DNA of 20,802 bases from NCBI GenBank assembly GCA_015039315.1, contig WIDE01000035.1:2902-23703 (forward strand), given 5' to 3'. The stretch comes from Clavulina sp. PMI_390 (Eukaryota; Basidiomycota; Agaricomycetes; Cantharellales; Hydnaceae). The notes below the pieces were generated by a model. It was not told the origin of the DNA. It saw only the letters and a program-made list of their open reading frames with translations, and made no database searches. Shown piece by piece: positions 1 to 9,873 of the stretch. Numbering within the stretch: the stretch's first letter is position 1; each line of letters begins with the position of its first letter. Made by a program: the position numbers and the translations under genes.

Positions 1-143
1 TGGCAATACTGATTAGGCTTGTTCACCTCTTCTGCACCTTTCCCTGACGACATTTAGATCAAGCAACCACTAGCATACACCTGTCAACAATCCGCCGAAA
101 CCTGGTGCCGATCGTACCTTTCCTATCTCATCAACCCTGCGAA

Positions 144-1706
144 ATGAGCGTATTTCAACTCCGTGCCGTGCCAAAAACCTATGATTGGGGTGTAATTGGC
201 TCCAACTCTAAGGTCGCTCAATATGCTAAAGCAACTGCACCAGCCTCGATCAACGAGCATACACCGTACGCCGAAGTGAGCAACATGCTTCGCGGTCGGG
301 CTTCAATATGCTCATTACCCCTATCAGCTCTGGATGGGCACACACCCCTCTGGGCCTTCAGAAGTGGTCGATCAGCACGTTCTTCTCAAAGATCACCTCA
401 ATGCCCATCCACAGCTCATCGGTAGCACAGTCCGTCAACACTTTGGAGACGATCTTCCATTCTTGTTCAAAATCTTGGCCATCTCAAAGGCCCTCAGCAT
501 TCAAGCCCATCCAGATAAAGCACTCGCTCAGACACTACACGCTCAACGACCTGATATATATAAAGGTTAGCTTGTATGTCCGCGATCTGATACGTGAAAT
601 GACACACAAACTCTCTATATATAGACAATAATCACAAAGTCTGTTGTCATTCGCTAAAATATCCCTCGCTTCTGAATGAAGTCCTCAATAATCCAATCTT
701 CTAGCCCGAAATGGCAATTGCGATTTCAGAGTTTGAAGCTTTTTGCGGCTTCCTGCCGCCTTCAACAATCTCTCAATACCTCACCACCGTACCCGAGCTT
801 GCAGTTCTCATTCCTGCGGAGGTGATCGAGAAGTTTGTTGCTGCGTCTACTCCCAAGACTCCAGAGCCCTCCACAGGGCCCGATCCTGTGAAGGAGGCGC
901 TGAAAGCCCTATTCTCCGCTCTAATGCGCGCCTCCGAAGACCAAGTGAAGGAAATCATCTCGAAACTTCATGAACGCTACACTGGTGGCGCCATTCTACC
1001 TCAAGAGAGGACCCTTGTTCCTATTTTCACAAAGCTCAATGAACAATTTCCCGGAGATGTTGGAGTTCTCTGCATCTACATTCTTAATATTGTGAAACTC
1101 TCCCCGGGACAAGCGATATTCCTAAAAGCTAATGAGCCTCATGCGTACATATCTGGAGGTAAGTATTCGCTTGATCTGTGGTCGGAGGTAATATTGGGTT
1201 GACGCACCAGACAATCAAGATATTGTTGAAACAATGGCAACATCAGGTGACGTTATCATTGTCCCATTACTTGCCAATAAACCCCCTAACTAGCGACGTT
1301 CTGATTAGATAATGTTGTCCGCGCTGGTCTTACGCCCAAACTCAGGGACGTAGACACCCTGGTTTCTATGCTCACGTACACATACAACCCCGCTGCCGAC
1401 CAGATCCTCGCTCCAAAACCATTTCAGACGGCAAAGCATACAGTCCTCTATGATCCTCCTATTGAGGAGTTCTCTGTTCTGCTCACTCGCCTCGGGCCTG
1501 GGCAATCTGAAACACATGCAGCTATTGATGGGCCCAGCATTCTAATCATTACTGAAGGCGCTGGGTCTATGGAATCAGCTGGTACCACCTTTGAGCTCCG
1601 CACAGGCCAAGTCTATTTCATTGGCGCCTATGCAGAAATCATTTTCCATGCATTGGCAAACCAAGATTCTTTCACAATCTTCAGAGCGTTCACTGTTGTA
1701 CAATGA
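144..1706 (+). CDS. PMI40/manA: Mannose-6-phosphate isomerase (type I PMI)
   Basis: Interconverts fructose-6-phosphate and mannose-6-phosphate in the cytosol, supplying GDP-mannose for glycosylation and wall mannan. Six exons: 144-275, 328-565, 625-638, 705-1158, 1220-1246, 1309-1706, giving 420 aa, the usual family length. The start gives MSVFQLRAVPKTYDWGVIG, matching the conserved N-terminus (TYDWG). Visible zinc-site and active-site signatures are QAHPD (Gln103, His105), HKPEM (Glu130) and NEPHAY (His274), equivalent to human Gln111/His113/Glu138/His285. NVVRAGLTPK (about 290-299) carries the conserved Arg. The frame is only restored by a 14-nt third exon that supplies DNNHK between IYK and PEM. 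The stop lies 51 bp from the stop of the convergent nucleoporin gene. Product call is very firm; exon 5 (27 nt) and exon 3 are inferred from frame and motif continuity. Confidence 0.93.
625..638 (+). other. 14-nt microexon in mannose-6-phosphate isomerase
   Basis: Between introns 566-624 (GTTAGC...ATATATAG) and 639-704 (GTCTGT...CTTCTAG), the 14 nt complete the codons for DNNHK. The family motif KDxNHKPEM, with the zinc-ligand Glu, can only be formed with it, and without it the frame is lost. Confidence 0.8.
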
Positions 1707-1757
1707 AGGTTGGAATAGGCAAAGTAAAAAAAAAATAGATACTATGGATGTACATCA

Positions 1758-4700
1758 TTATCCAATCAAGGTGTCCATAAGCGCAACCAATTGTGAATCC
1801 GCTACAAAAGCTGATAGTTGTCGCCGCTCATTGTCAATTGATGCGATGAGCTCAGTAACCTGAGAACTAGTCAGATCGGGATGTCTAATAGAGACAACTG
1901 AGTGGTCAGGAACTGATAGTACAGCCTGTGGGAGGAGGATAAAATCTCTGATGTTTTCACCAGCAAGCTTCAACGCTGTAATACAGCCTGCCAGCTGGGT
2001 GGCGTTCAACATTTTGTACAACACCTCATCTGGATGACCTGCTTGGAATTTGGACCAGTCGTCTGCTAAATAGGCTCGGCGCCAAGCAGTCTCCAAGGTG
2101 GGCCTGGAGCTCTAATAACGAGCTTCGTCAGTACCCAACAATGTGTTGTCATGACAAATGCGTACATTTGAACGAAGAGCAACTAAGAGAGCAGTTGCAA
2201 GGTCGTTAGAACGACTGCCTGTGTCCTTCATTGTAAGCAGTTCAACTAGATCTTCTGCATCTAGTGCTTGCCCGGCCATCAAGCGTTTCGCCAACGTTTT
2301 GAAAAGCTAGAACGGTGTGAGAGACTGGTCAAAATAATGCACCATCAGATTTACCTTGAATAAAATGGCTTCATCACGAGACTGCGAAGCCATGCATCCT
2401 CGCAAGATATGATCGGTTGGTTCTGCGGTTCTCGGGTCCGAGTTGTCAACAACCTCCTGCAGTTCATTCAAGACCGTGGTGTGCACACTAATCATGTCAA
2501 GAGCGCTATTTAGGCCTAAAAGCGCACTTAGACTTCTACAAGCGATGACGGAGTTTGTTTAAGTCATCTACCTTGAAACATGGATAAATCATCAAAAGTG
2601 TCCAATGTCGACAATCCACTCAGTTTAGCGAGGCTAAGCATGACCTGCATATTCAAACTTAGGATCGATCGCTGTCGTGATTAGGAGCGGGCTTACGTGC
2701 TTGTCATCTTTGCGGCTCTCTGATAGCGAGGCCGATGTCAAAGCATCTTTGGCTGCTGCAAATTTAGATATTGGCGGCGATAGATCGTGCACCCATTCGA
2801 GTCGAGGATGCTGATCTGTGGAGAAGAATGCTTCCACCAGCGGGAGGAATTCCACTGTAGGCTCTAGCAAATCTCGAGATTGGCCTGATAAGAGTGTGGT
2901 CAGCGCGGCATGCTGATCTGTGGAGAAGAATGCTTCCACCAGCGGGAGGAATTCCACTGTAGGCTCTAGCAAATCTCGAGATTGGCCTGATAAGAGTGTG
3001 GTCAGCGCGGCGTCATGAGGAATGAAGAAGTACTACTTGCCATGCTCAAGATACCACTTGTACAAATGAAATGCAAAAGCCTCTCGATACTTGCGCAGGT
3101 AGTGCACAACTTGTTGATGGCCACCGAATTCCGGATTAACACATAGCTCAACAAGAAACCGGTACTCATGGTACTGATCTGCGAGATCAAAAGCGACATT
3201 CCAACCTCCCCACCGGACTATGCAGCGGTTCTCAGGATTGTCTCGGGAGGTGAGTTAGGCAAACATACCAAGAGATTGGAGAATCTGTGTCCGGACAGCC
3301 GAAAATTGGCGGTTGAAGGCTTCCAATTCAGCCACGTTGTCTTCATCTGGACGGGTACTGGGAGGAGCAGGTAAGCGTAGGCATTATAAATCACCGCTGG
3401 AGCAGTCACCTGGCAATATAATCGCCTGCAGCGTCCCACATAGATAGGGTAACGGATGCAATGTCTCTAAGGCAGTTTTCAGCATCTTCTTGTTTGGGAC
3501 CATCGTGTATATCGCCTGTGGCGAAGCCTTCTAAGCCTGTGACGATTTCGTCGAGAAGTAGCTGCGCTAGACGAAATTGGGCATCTCCTACACCCCAGGC
3601 GGGAACGAGGATTCTGGGCCCAATACCGTAAACCTCAAGGTTTGCCTGCCTATGAGCTTCACTGGCGCTCCACATGATCTATAAGCCGATGTTTGCTTGC
3701 GCCGCACCAGAAACAGTAAGATGTAAATATCCTCACTATAAGAATCTGAGAAACCTCCATCGAAATCTCCAAGCGATGGCGAGGATTAGATGAAACCTGT
3801 GTTCGCTCCACTAGTAAACGGAACTCCTCGAATAAACCCTCCATACGTGGTAACTGAGCAGCCGTTAGAGACAAAGCATAAACGTTCAGCATAAAATGAC
3901 AATACCTCGGAACGAAAAAAAGTTCGAACTGCGTCATCAGCGAGAGGAACGCCCAGTCTATTCACTAGGGCCTCAATGGCTTGTTTGAGGATTGTGGCTC
4001 GAGCTGGCGCTGCACTATTATGAATTCTCGATAAGAAGAAAGATAGCAGCATCATAAAAGGATGCACCTAGCACTGCGATTGTAGTAGTCCCATAGACTC
4101 TGACCCACCATCAAGCGATTGGCATCAAGCCATAGCCGTTGCTTGCACTCTTCGGATAACTAAAACACAAGGGTTAAATAACAAGATGATACATGGCGCG
4201 ATGACATACCGTGCTGAGAGCCTGGCTATCTACCAAGAAACGTATCAGGTGGGCCAATGCATATTGGCGCTCTGTAAGGTGACTATGGAGATCGAATAGT
4301 GAAGGCAACAGTTCACAGCCTGGAAACCAATGTCACGACCGATGACGGTGCAACGTAGAGGATGGCACGCACGAGATTGTATGATGTCTTGACTCAAGCG
4401 TTCAGCTGCAATCCCAACGCGCCCTCCATGCTGCGTATCGAGCTGGAAAAGCAAGGGATTCTGATATCGAAAATGAGCTATCATCAATGTATATACTTGA
4501 TGGCAGCTTACATTAGGACGTGACCCAAAAAACACTTCTTGCTCTAGAGTAGCTCGCAGATGATCACTGGAGAGGCTGGAGCCTTACGTTAGGGGGTTTT
4601 CTGGGTCGTTTCTGGGGTGCTTACTCGGAGTTCGATTGATGCACATCATTTGTATGCAGCTCGCACACGAGAATGCCGCTCTCAAATGTTGAAATGATGA

Positions 4701-6422
4701 AGTTGCCGTCACTGTTGGAGTCGGCGGCTACAATCAGATTAGTCTCGCTCTTGAAGCGCAAAGTGGATTGGAATATCGAGCCTGAGTGATAAGTGGGTGA
4801 GAAAGCGAAGGAACTGAGGGAAGGCTAATTGTTTCACCCTGGGACAACGATTGAAGCAGTATGCCGTCTTTAAAGCAAACGAGCGCCGCTGAGGCGCCGT
4901 GAACCATCTTGACTAGGGGAAACGTGTCATCGATATCCTGATAAGAAGAGTTAGCTTGCGAGTGAAGCGAGTGTGTCACAATAATAACGCACAAATTCCC
5001 CGTGTAGTTGACGAAGACTATTGACAACCAAAGCTCGGTCACTCCAGCGCAGTTGAACAGCACAAAAGTGTCGGGCTTTCGAGGATATACCCCGCTGATA
5101 AGAACATATCAAAGTGATCAAGTCCCCACTAACAGACGTTTCTTAGATACTAGTTTAGCAAGGAAAAGTACTGACTGACCTTGCTGCTACATCATGGGCT
5201 CGAAGGTGCGCAGCCGTTATCTCGATGCCAAGCTCTTTCGATGAGAAAGATGACAACAAGTCATGTAATGACCCGTCCCACGTTATCTAGGAGAATCAGA
5301 GTTGTCATCATTGACAGCATTCTCTATAATAATTGCCAAACCTCGTCCCAACTATCAGGTGCGAGTAGCCAACGGTGTATTTGGGTGGAGGAAACAGCCC
5401 AAACAGCCTGCTGGCGTTGATCATTTTGTTCGTCGCATGCAACAATCATTCTCGCCATGGTCTGAGCGGGGGCAGAGGCTGGTGCGAAAAAGGTAGATGT
5501 CACACGAGAGAAAATGGTTCGGTTGTCTGTTACCACACTAGATTGCAATGTGCGTTGTGAAGAATTCGACACTAGGGAGACCTTGAAAAGACGGCCATGT
5601 GTTGTAGAGAATACAAACATGGTTGGCTATGGGTTCTATGCGTTAACTTTCGCTGAAGAGAACGAGACGATGATGATAACTCTTACCCCAGCTCGTAAGA
5701 CCCGAGTGATGTGCTCGCCGACAGCCACCGCAAGTTTCAGAGTTCTAAAACTGTCGCCACCTGCAAGGCCAAGGGACACATTTTCCCAAAACCGAATGGA
5801 CCCATCTTGCGAACAGAGCAGCAGGCCAGGCTCTGAAGAGTTCCGGTAGGGGACGAGAGCAGCAAGGGGAGTTTGAATATTGGTATTTGTTGAGGTTGTT
5901 GGGGGATTAGAGAAGATAAAACACGACAGGCCGGCTCGTTTCCTGTCTGACGAGTAATCCCAGACAAAAGTCTCGTTTCGTAACGACAAAACAGCGAAAC
6001 CAGTGACAGAATCAACCAATCCTAGAGAGGGATATCTACTTGTGTCTAGAGGATATGCATTTGTGAGTTTGAAGAGTTTGATGAGATCATGCTTCGGAGT
6101 CACCATAAGAGCTAAGAATCTGTTGCAATTCTCGAGGGAATGTTGACAGGAGAGAAACAGTATATTCGGGGCGACTCGAATAGACATCTGAGGGTATTTC
6201 TGGGGCGAATTCTCGACCCGGAAGTTTTTGTCTAATAAGTTATATGTGAGATCGCGTCAACACAGAAGGAAAGGCTAAGGTTCACTCAAGGGGTTGCGGT
6301 ACTGGAGTCGCGCTATTAGATGAGGACGCAGCACTTTTACGGCGCTCTTTGAATGTGTTCGCAGCCTGGATCCCTGTGCGCGAGGCGTGGAGACGTCTGG
6401 CAGGCGCTGGGGAGCTGAACAT
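1758..6422 (-). CDS. NUP133: Nucleoporin Nup133-like, outer-ring (Y-complex) subunit
   Basis: Structural scaffold protein of the nuclear pore outer ring: an N-terminal beta-propeller followed by an alpha-helical stack. I rebuilt 22 exons: 6422-6286, 6231-6104, 6045-5687, 5626-5342, 5286-5180, 5128-4993, 4937-4838, 4781-4625, 4575-4512, 4460-4373, 4319-4210, 4159-4068, 4014-3906, 3853-3755, 3678-3410, 3357-3269, 3217-3041, 2986-2697, 2644-2572, 2515-2355, 2306-2166, 2111-1758. They total 1174 aa, close to the family's roughly 1150. The basic/Ser-rich N-terminus begins MFSSPAPARR; the propeller (about 75-470) includes ETFVWDY and SQDGSIRFWE. The helical part includes LADQYHEYRFLVELC, FHLYKWYLEHG, HPRLEWVHDL and a C-terminal AWRRAYLADDW. 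The exon at 2986-2697 contains an exact tandem duplication; using the acceptor at 2885 instead gives 1140 aa. One junction (exon 9 start 4575 or 4566) is ambiguous. Divergent from HEM25 (118 bp between start codons). Confidence 0.85.
2808..3011. repeat. Exact 102-bp tandem duplication inside NUP133
   Basis: Two adjacent, identical 102-bp copies (2808-2909 and 2910-3011); I found no mismatch. In the transcribed direction each copy starts with 25 bp of intron end, including a CTGAC branch point and the acceptor CTTATCAG, followed by 77 bp of exon. 102 is 34 codons, so the duplication keeps the frame when both copies are read. Flanking bases differ, so the unit boundary is sharp. Confidence 0.97.
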
Positions 6423-6540
6423 GATAATGTTGTTTGGGGCGCGTTTGTTGGTGGCTGTTATGGGCTGTCGTGCCGGGAACGCGTCTGTCTACCTTGCCTA
6501 CGGCCTGGTTTGTCCAACGTGACCGCAGTTTGCATAGTGC
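6423..6540. promoter_or_regulatory. Compact bidirectional promoter, NUP133 / HEM25
   Basis: 118 bp between divergent start codons, G/T-rich on the plus strand, without a TATA box. It contains ACGCGT (6479-6484), the core of the MCB cell-cycle element, and GGGCGCG nearby. Both genes must draw their core promoters and 5' UTRs from this short interval or from within each other's coding region. Motif significance is uncertain. Confidence 0.4.
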
Positions 6541-7771
6541 ATGTCCAAGCATCTCCTTGCTGGAGCCACCTCGGGCCTGATATCTGCGGTCTCCCTCCAG
6601 CCCCTTGACCTTATCAAGGTTCCGTCGTCCCCACCCCATATTCTTCCTGTCCTAAGCTTTTGTGTTTGAATTCAGACTCGGCTTCAGCAGCAACAACGAA
6701 TCACTCCAGTTACTGGCATTGTTAGAGGGATACTCAACAACGAAGGTGGTCTAGCTGCCCTTTGGAGAGGAACCTTACCCACAGTCATACGGTGAGCCGG
6801 TACATGAATGCAATCAAGCCAGTCTCCGATAACATATCATAATAGAAATGTCCCTGGGGTAGCTCTGTACTTCTACTGCCTTCAGGGCATGCGTAGTTCA
6901 ATGGCTACTATGCCAATGTTCTCAGTCCAAGCACCCCCTTCTTCTAGTCGCTTGTCTGTGCTTCCGAAGCTGTCTCCAACGGGCAACCTACTAGCTGGGG
7001 CAGTTGCTCGCGTATCTGTGGGATTTGTGCTCAATCCTTTCACCCTACTCAAAGCACGATTCGAGGTTGGTCAGCCTTGCATCCATAATGTTCCGTGGTC
7101 GTAACCTTGCTCGCATACGGCAGAGTGACCTGTACCGGAATCAGAGCATCTGGAAGGGCCTCAAGGACGTGGTGGAAGCACACGGCGCTCGAGGATTACT
7201 TCAAGGTTTTACTGCTTCTGCCATTCGGGATGCTCCCTACTCTGGCATTTTTGTCCTGTCCTACGAGTTATTCAAGCAACACGCTAGTGAGTCACCCAAA
7301 ATGCCTGTTATTCAGAACCCTCATGCCACAAACCAGCCCACATTCCGGCAATGGATGGAGCCCCGGCCCTTGCGCTCAGTGGTGCGTCGGGATTTCGGCC
7401 ATCGATAGCATTATCTGATTTTCTACATAGGTGCTGCTGCTGCCACCGTAAGCACTCTGGTGACCCAGCCTTTCGACGTCGCGAAGGTATGGAGAAGTGT
7501 CGTGCTACCATTCCTGTCCCTCACCAATCTTTCCATAGACAAACATGCAAGTCCATCCACGCCAATACACCTCAGTGTCACAAACTTTCATCTCCTTAGC
7601 CAAGGTAACATGTTTGATGACCGAATCCCAAGCTATTCTGACCCTCTAGAGCAGGAGAGGGGTATGCAGGCATACTTCGATGGCCTATCCTTCCGACTTG
7701 TCAAGAAGGGCTTCAGCTCAGCAATATCCTGGGCGGTATACGAGATGTTCCTACGATATTTGACTAAATAG
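6541..7771 (+). CDS. HEM25: Mitochondrial glycine carrier, Hem25/SLC25A38 family
   Basis: Mitochondrial inner-membrane carrier importing glycine for 5-aminolevulinate and haem synthesis (role from the yeast Hem25/human SLC25A38 family). Seven exons: 6541-6618, 6676-6791, 6846-7065, 7124-7286, 7431-7486, 7539-7604, 7655-7771; about 271 aa. The start at MSKHLLAGATSGLIS opens directly into transmembrane helix 1, as in short carriers. The three carrier signatures are visible: PLDLIK (21-26), PFTLLKARFE (129-138) and PFDVAKTNMQ (206-215). Family-specific pieces are NVPGVALYFY, RDAPYSGIF and AISWAVYE. The human protein has KTHMQ where other carriers have KTRMQ, so TNMQ here is not a defect. The last exon may start at 7652, adding one Gln. 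The fourth intron (144 bp) is more than twice the usual length. Function inferred from sequence; subfamily assignment fairly sure. Confidence 0.88.
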
Positions 7772-7867
7772 ATGGTATCAGCAGGCATTAGTGCAACGAG
7801 GAATGCGCCAAAATAGACATGAATTGCAACGGAACGGATAAGCAACAATGTACGAAGAAAATCGCCA

Positions 7868-9741
7868 TTAAAAAGTAGTCTTTTTGCCCGAGAAAGCCTG
7901 AGCGGCGGCACCACGTCCGCGCGGGGCTCCTCTGCCACGATCGCCACCTTGTAAAATTGTGAGGTCAATTTCCTGAAACATGATCGGTTAAGAGCCAACG
8001 TACCACGTCCACCACGACCGCCGCCAAATCCACGACTACCACCTGCATAAGAAAACGAGTTGAGGCAGAGGTACATAACCGGTAAGTAAACTAAAATCAC
8101 CTCGCCCTCTATCACCTCCTCGGCCGCCACCCCTCCCACCTCGGTCCCCGCCTAATATTCGCATAATGGTGAGAGGCCATATACAGAGTTCGTTGCGAAT
8201 GGTCTCACCTCGACCACCTCGGCTGCCTCCACTTGATGAGTCTCTAGGCTGACTGTAGTCGAGGCGAATGGGGCGCCCAAACAGTTCCTGGCCCTTCAGG
8301 GCATCAAAAGCCTTGACTGCGTCCGCTTGTTGTCCAAATTCAACATAGCCAAAACCTTTGGGTTGACCAGTTTCTCGATCGGTCGGCAGTCGAATGTTCA
8401 CGACCTCGCCGTATTCCCCAAACTTCTCCCTGTACGGAGCGTAAGCAGGCATCAAACACAGGGCATGTAAAAGCAAGAAACACAAACCAGCAACTACCAA
8501 GGAGAGAGGGGTTAGCACAGTAGTAATCAATTAATACATGAATAATACGTACGCATCTTCAGTGGCATCAAATGACAGATTGCCAACAAATAGGATCGAG
8601 CTTGGCTCGCTGACTTTATCATCGAAGGCACGGGCACGCTTCGTTTGATCCGGAGCAGTACGAACAGGCGCAAAATCCAAACGGGGTGCACGTCCATCGA
8701 TCTCTTTCGACGAATCGGCAATTGCGGCTTGTGCGGCACTCATCTCCTTGAACTCGACGTAGGCAAAGCCACGCGAACGGCCGGAAGCACGGTCAACTTG
8801 CACGCGGGCCGATATGACCTCACCGTAGGTCTCAAATTCGGACTTGAGCCAAGCGTCGTCCACATTCCAACTCAGATTACCGACCCAGAGATTAGCGGAA
8901 GGATCCTTGGCATCGTCACCATTGAGCTTGGCTTTTTTAGTGGGTATAGCGACTTCAGACTCGGCTTTGCGCTTGCCATTCGCCGGGGGAGGGGCTGAGG
9001 TGCCGTCCTTCATAGCGACGTCGCCATCCTGGTCCTCGTCGTCCGACGAATCGTCTCCGGATGAAGATGATGAGTCTTGGGTTTTAGTGGCGCCGTTGAC
9101 ACCGTTTGATTTGGGAGCTTCATCAGATTCCGCTTCGGAGTCTGAGTCTGAGCCATCGGAGTCTGTGTCAGACGAAGAAGCATCTTTTGCGGCGGTTGCG
9201 ACAGCTTTTGCGGGGGCAGGGGCGGAATCAGAATCGGAATCGGAGTCGGAGTCGGAGTCGGAGTCGGAGGAGTCCTCCTTGGCCTGGACCTTGCTTGGGG
9301 TGGCCTTCGTTTTGACGGCGGAAGCCTTCGGCTTTTCTGACGAAGACGAATCATCAGAATCATCAGAGGACGATTCTGAATCAGAAGAAGATTCGACTTT
9401 CGCAGCAGGCTGGCAACAATGGATGGAAAAATAAGCATAGAGCCACAATACCGAAGGCAAGCATAACGCTTACCTTCTTGCCATTGGCGATGACGGGCTT
9501 GGCTACCTCTGCTTCTGACTCCGATTCTGAGTCAGAAGAATCATCGCTGGAGCTCGAACTCTCTGGTGGAGGAGGAGCCACCTTTTTTGACTTTGAAGAT
9601 TTACCCTACAGAAGAAAATTTTCAGTCCCATGACGAAATGAGTGTAAAGATTGAGAATGTTACGTTAGCCAGGGAGACCTTGGGAACTTCCTTTGCTTTT
9701 ACAGGTGCAGCAAGCTTGACGCTCTTATCTTTTTTGCCCAT
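7868..9741 (-). CDS. NSR1/gar2: Nucleolin-like nucleolar RNA-binding protein (Gar2/Nsr1 type)
   Basis: Nucleolar protein for pre-rRNA processing and 40S subunit production in its yeast counterparts. Eight exons: 9741-9664, 9605-9474, 9409-8553, 8493-8488, 8429-8209, 8151-8101, 8042-8004, 7947-7868; 487 aa. The order is Lys-rich start (MGKKDKSVKL), long Ser/Asp/Glu tracts (about 37-205) with CK2-like acidic serine runs, a basic nuclear-localisation-like patch (PTKKAKL), RRM1 (about 243-320; RNP2 LWVGNL, RNP1 RGFAYVEF), RRM2 (about 341-420; RNP2 LFVGNL, RNP1 KGFGYVEF) and an RGG tail ending FSGKKTTF. RRM2 helix 1 (EDACWEKFGEYG) is only complete if a 6-nt exon is included. The three introns in the RGG tail all split a Gly codon in phase 1. 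Its stop is 96 bp from the HEM25 stop; its start is 132 bp from the IDH1 stop. Confidence 0.92.
8488..8493 (-). other. 6-nt microexon in the nucleolin-like gene
   Basis: Sequence TTGCTG (minus strand), between a 59-bp intron (8552-8494, GTACGT...branch GCTAAC...GGTAG) and a 58-bp intron (8487-8430, GTTTGT...TACAG). Including it reads ED-A-C-W-EKFGEYG and gives RRM2 helix 1 its normal length and aromatic residue; skipping it keeps frame but removes two residues from the helix. Inferred from frame, splice signals and the RRM fold. Confidence 0.7.
9225..9266. repeat. Hexanucleotide tandem repeat coding Ser-Asp dipeptides
   Basis: Seven near-identical copies of a 6-bp unit (GAATCR, then GAGTCG, on the plus strand) run without interruption inside exon 3 of the nucleolin-like gene. 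On the coding minus strand they read as alternating Ser-Asp codons, part of the acidic tract. The number of units is probably polymorphic between strains because in-frame hexamers can slip without breaking the gene. The same composition creates a long mirror-image open frame on the plus strand, which I do not regard as a gene. Confidence 0.9.
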
Positions 9742-9873
9742 TGCGAAAAATTATGCACGGGAGGGAGCCTTGGGTTTGGCAAGCCAAACAAAGATCGACA
9801 GACATAAACTAGACATTGCATTCAGTACCACTAATATCACAAAGGACTGTAGTCTAACATCCAGAAGAGAGCT

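Noticed and set aside
211..216. Possible loss of the conserved Arg after PFDVAK in HEM25 (TNMQ instead of TRMQ), noted at protein residue 213
   Set aside because: The human family member also lacks Arg there (THMQ), so this is a subfamily trait rather than damage. The coordinates given are protein residues, not bases; the codon lies near 7542.
553..625. TATATATA runs resembling TATA boxes
   Set aside because: They lie at the end of exon 2 (coding DIYK) and in intron 2 of the isomerase, not in a promoter position.
3033..3035. In-frame TAG suggesting NUP133 is a pseudogene
   Set aside because: It falls inside the GC-AG intron 3040-2987; the rest of the gene is intact over 22 exons.
8844..9434. 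Long plus-strand open frame rich in Ser/Glu opposite the nucleolin-like gene
   Set aside because: It is the complement of Ser/Asp codon repeats, which are open in several frames; it has no start context or family resemblance.
9775..9788. Inverted repeat TTTGGCAAGCCAAA upstream of the nucleolin-like gene
   Set aside because: Resembles an NFI half-site pair but with the wrong spacing, and such 6-bp arms are expected by chance at this scale.
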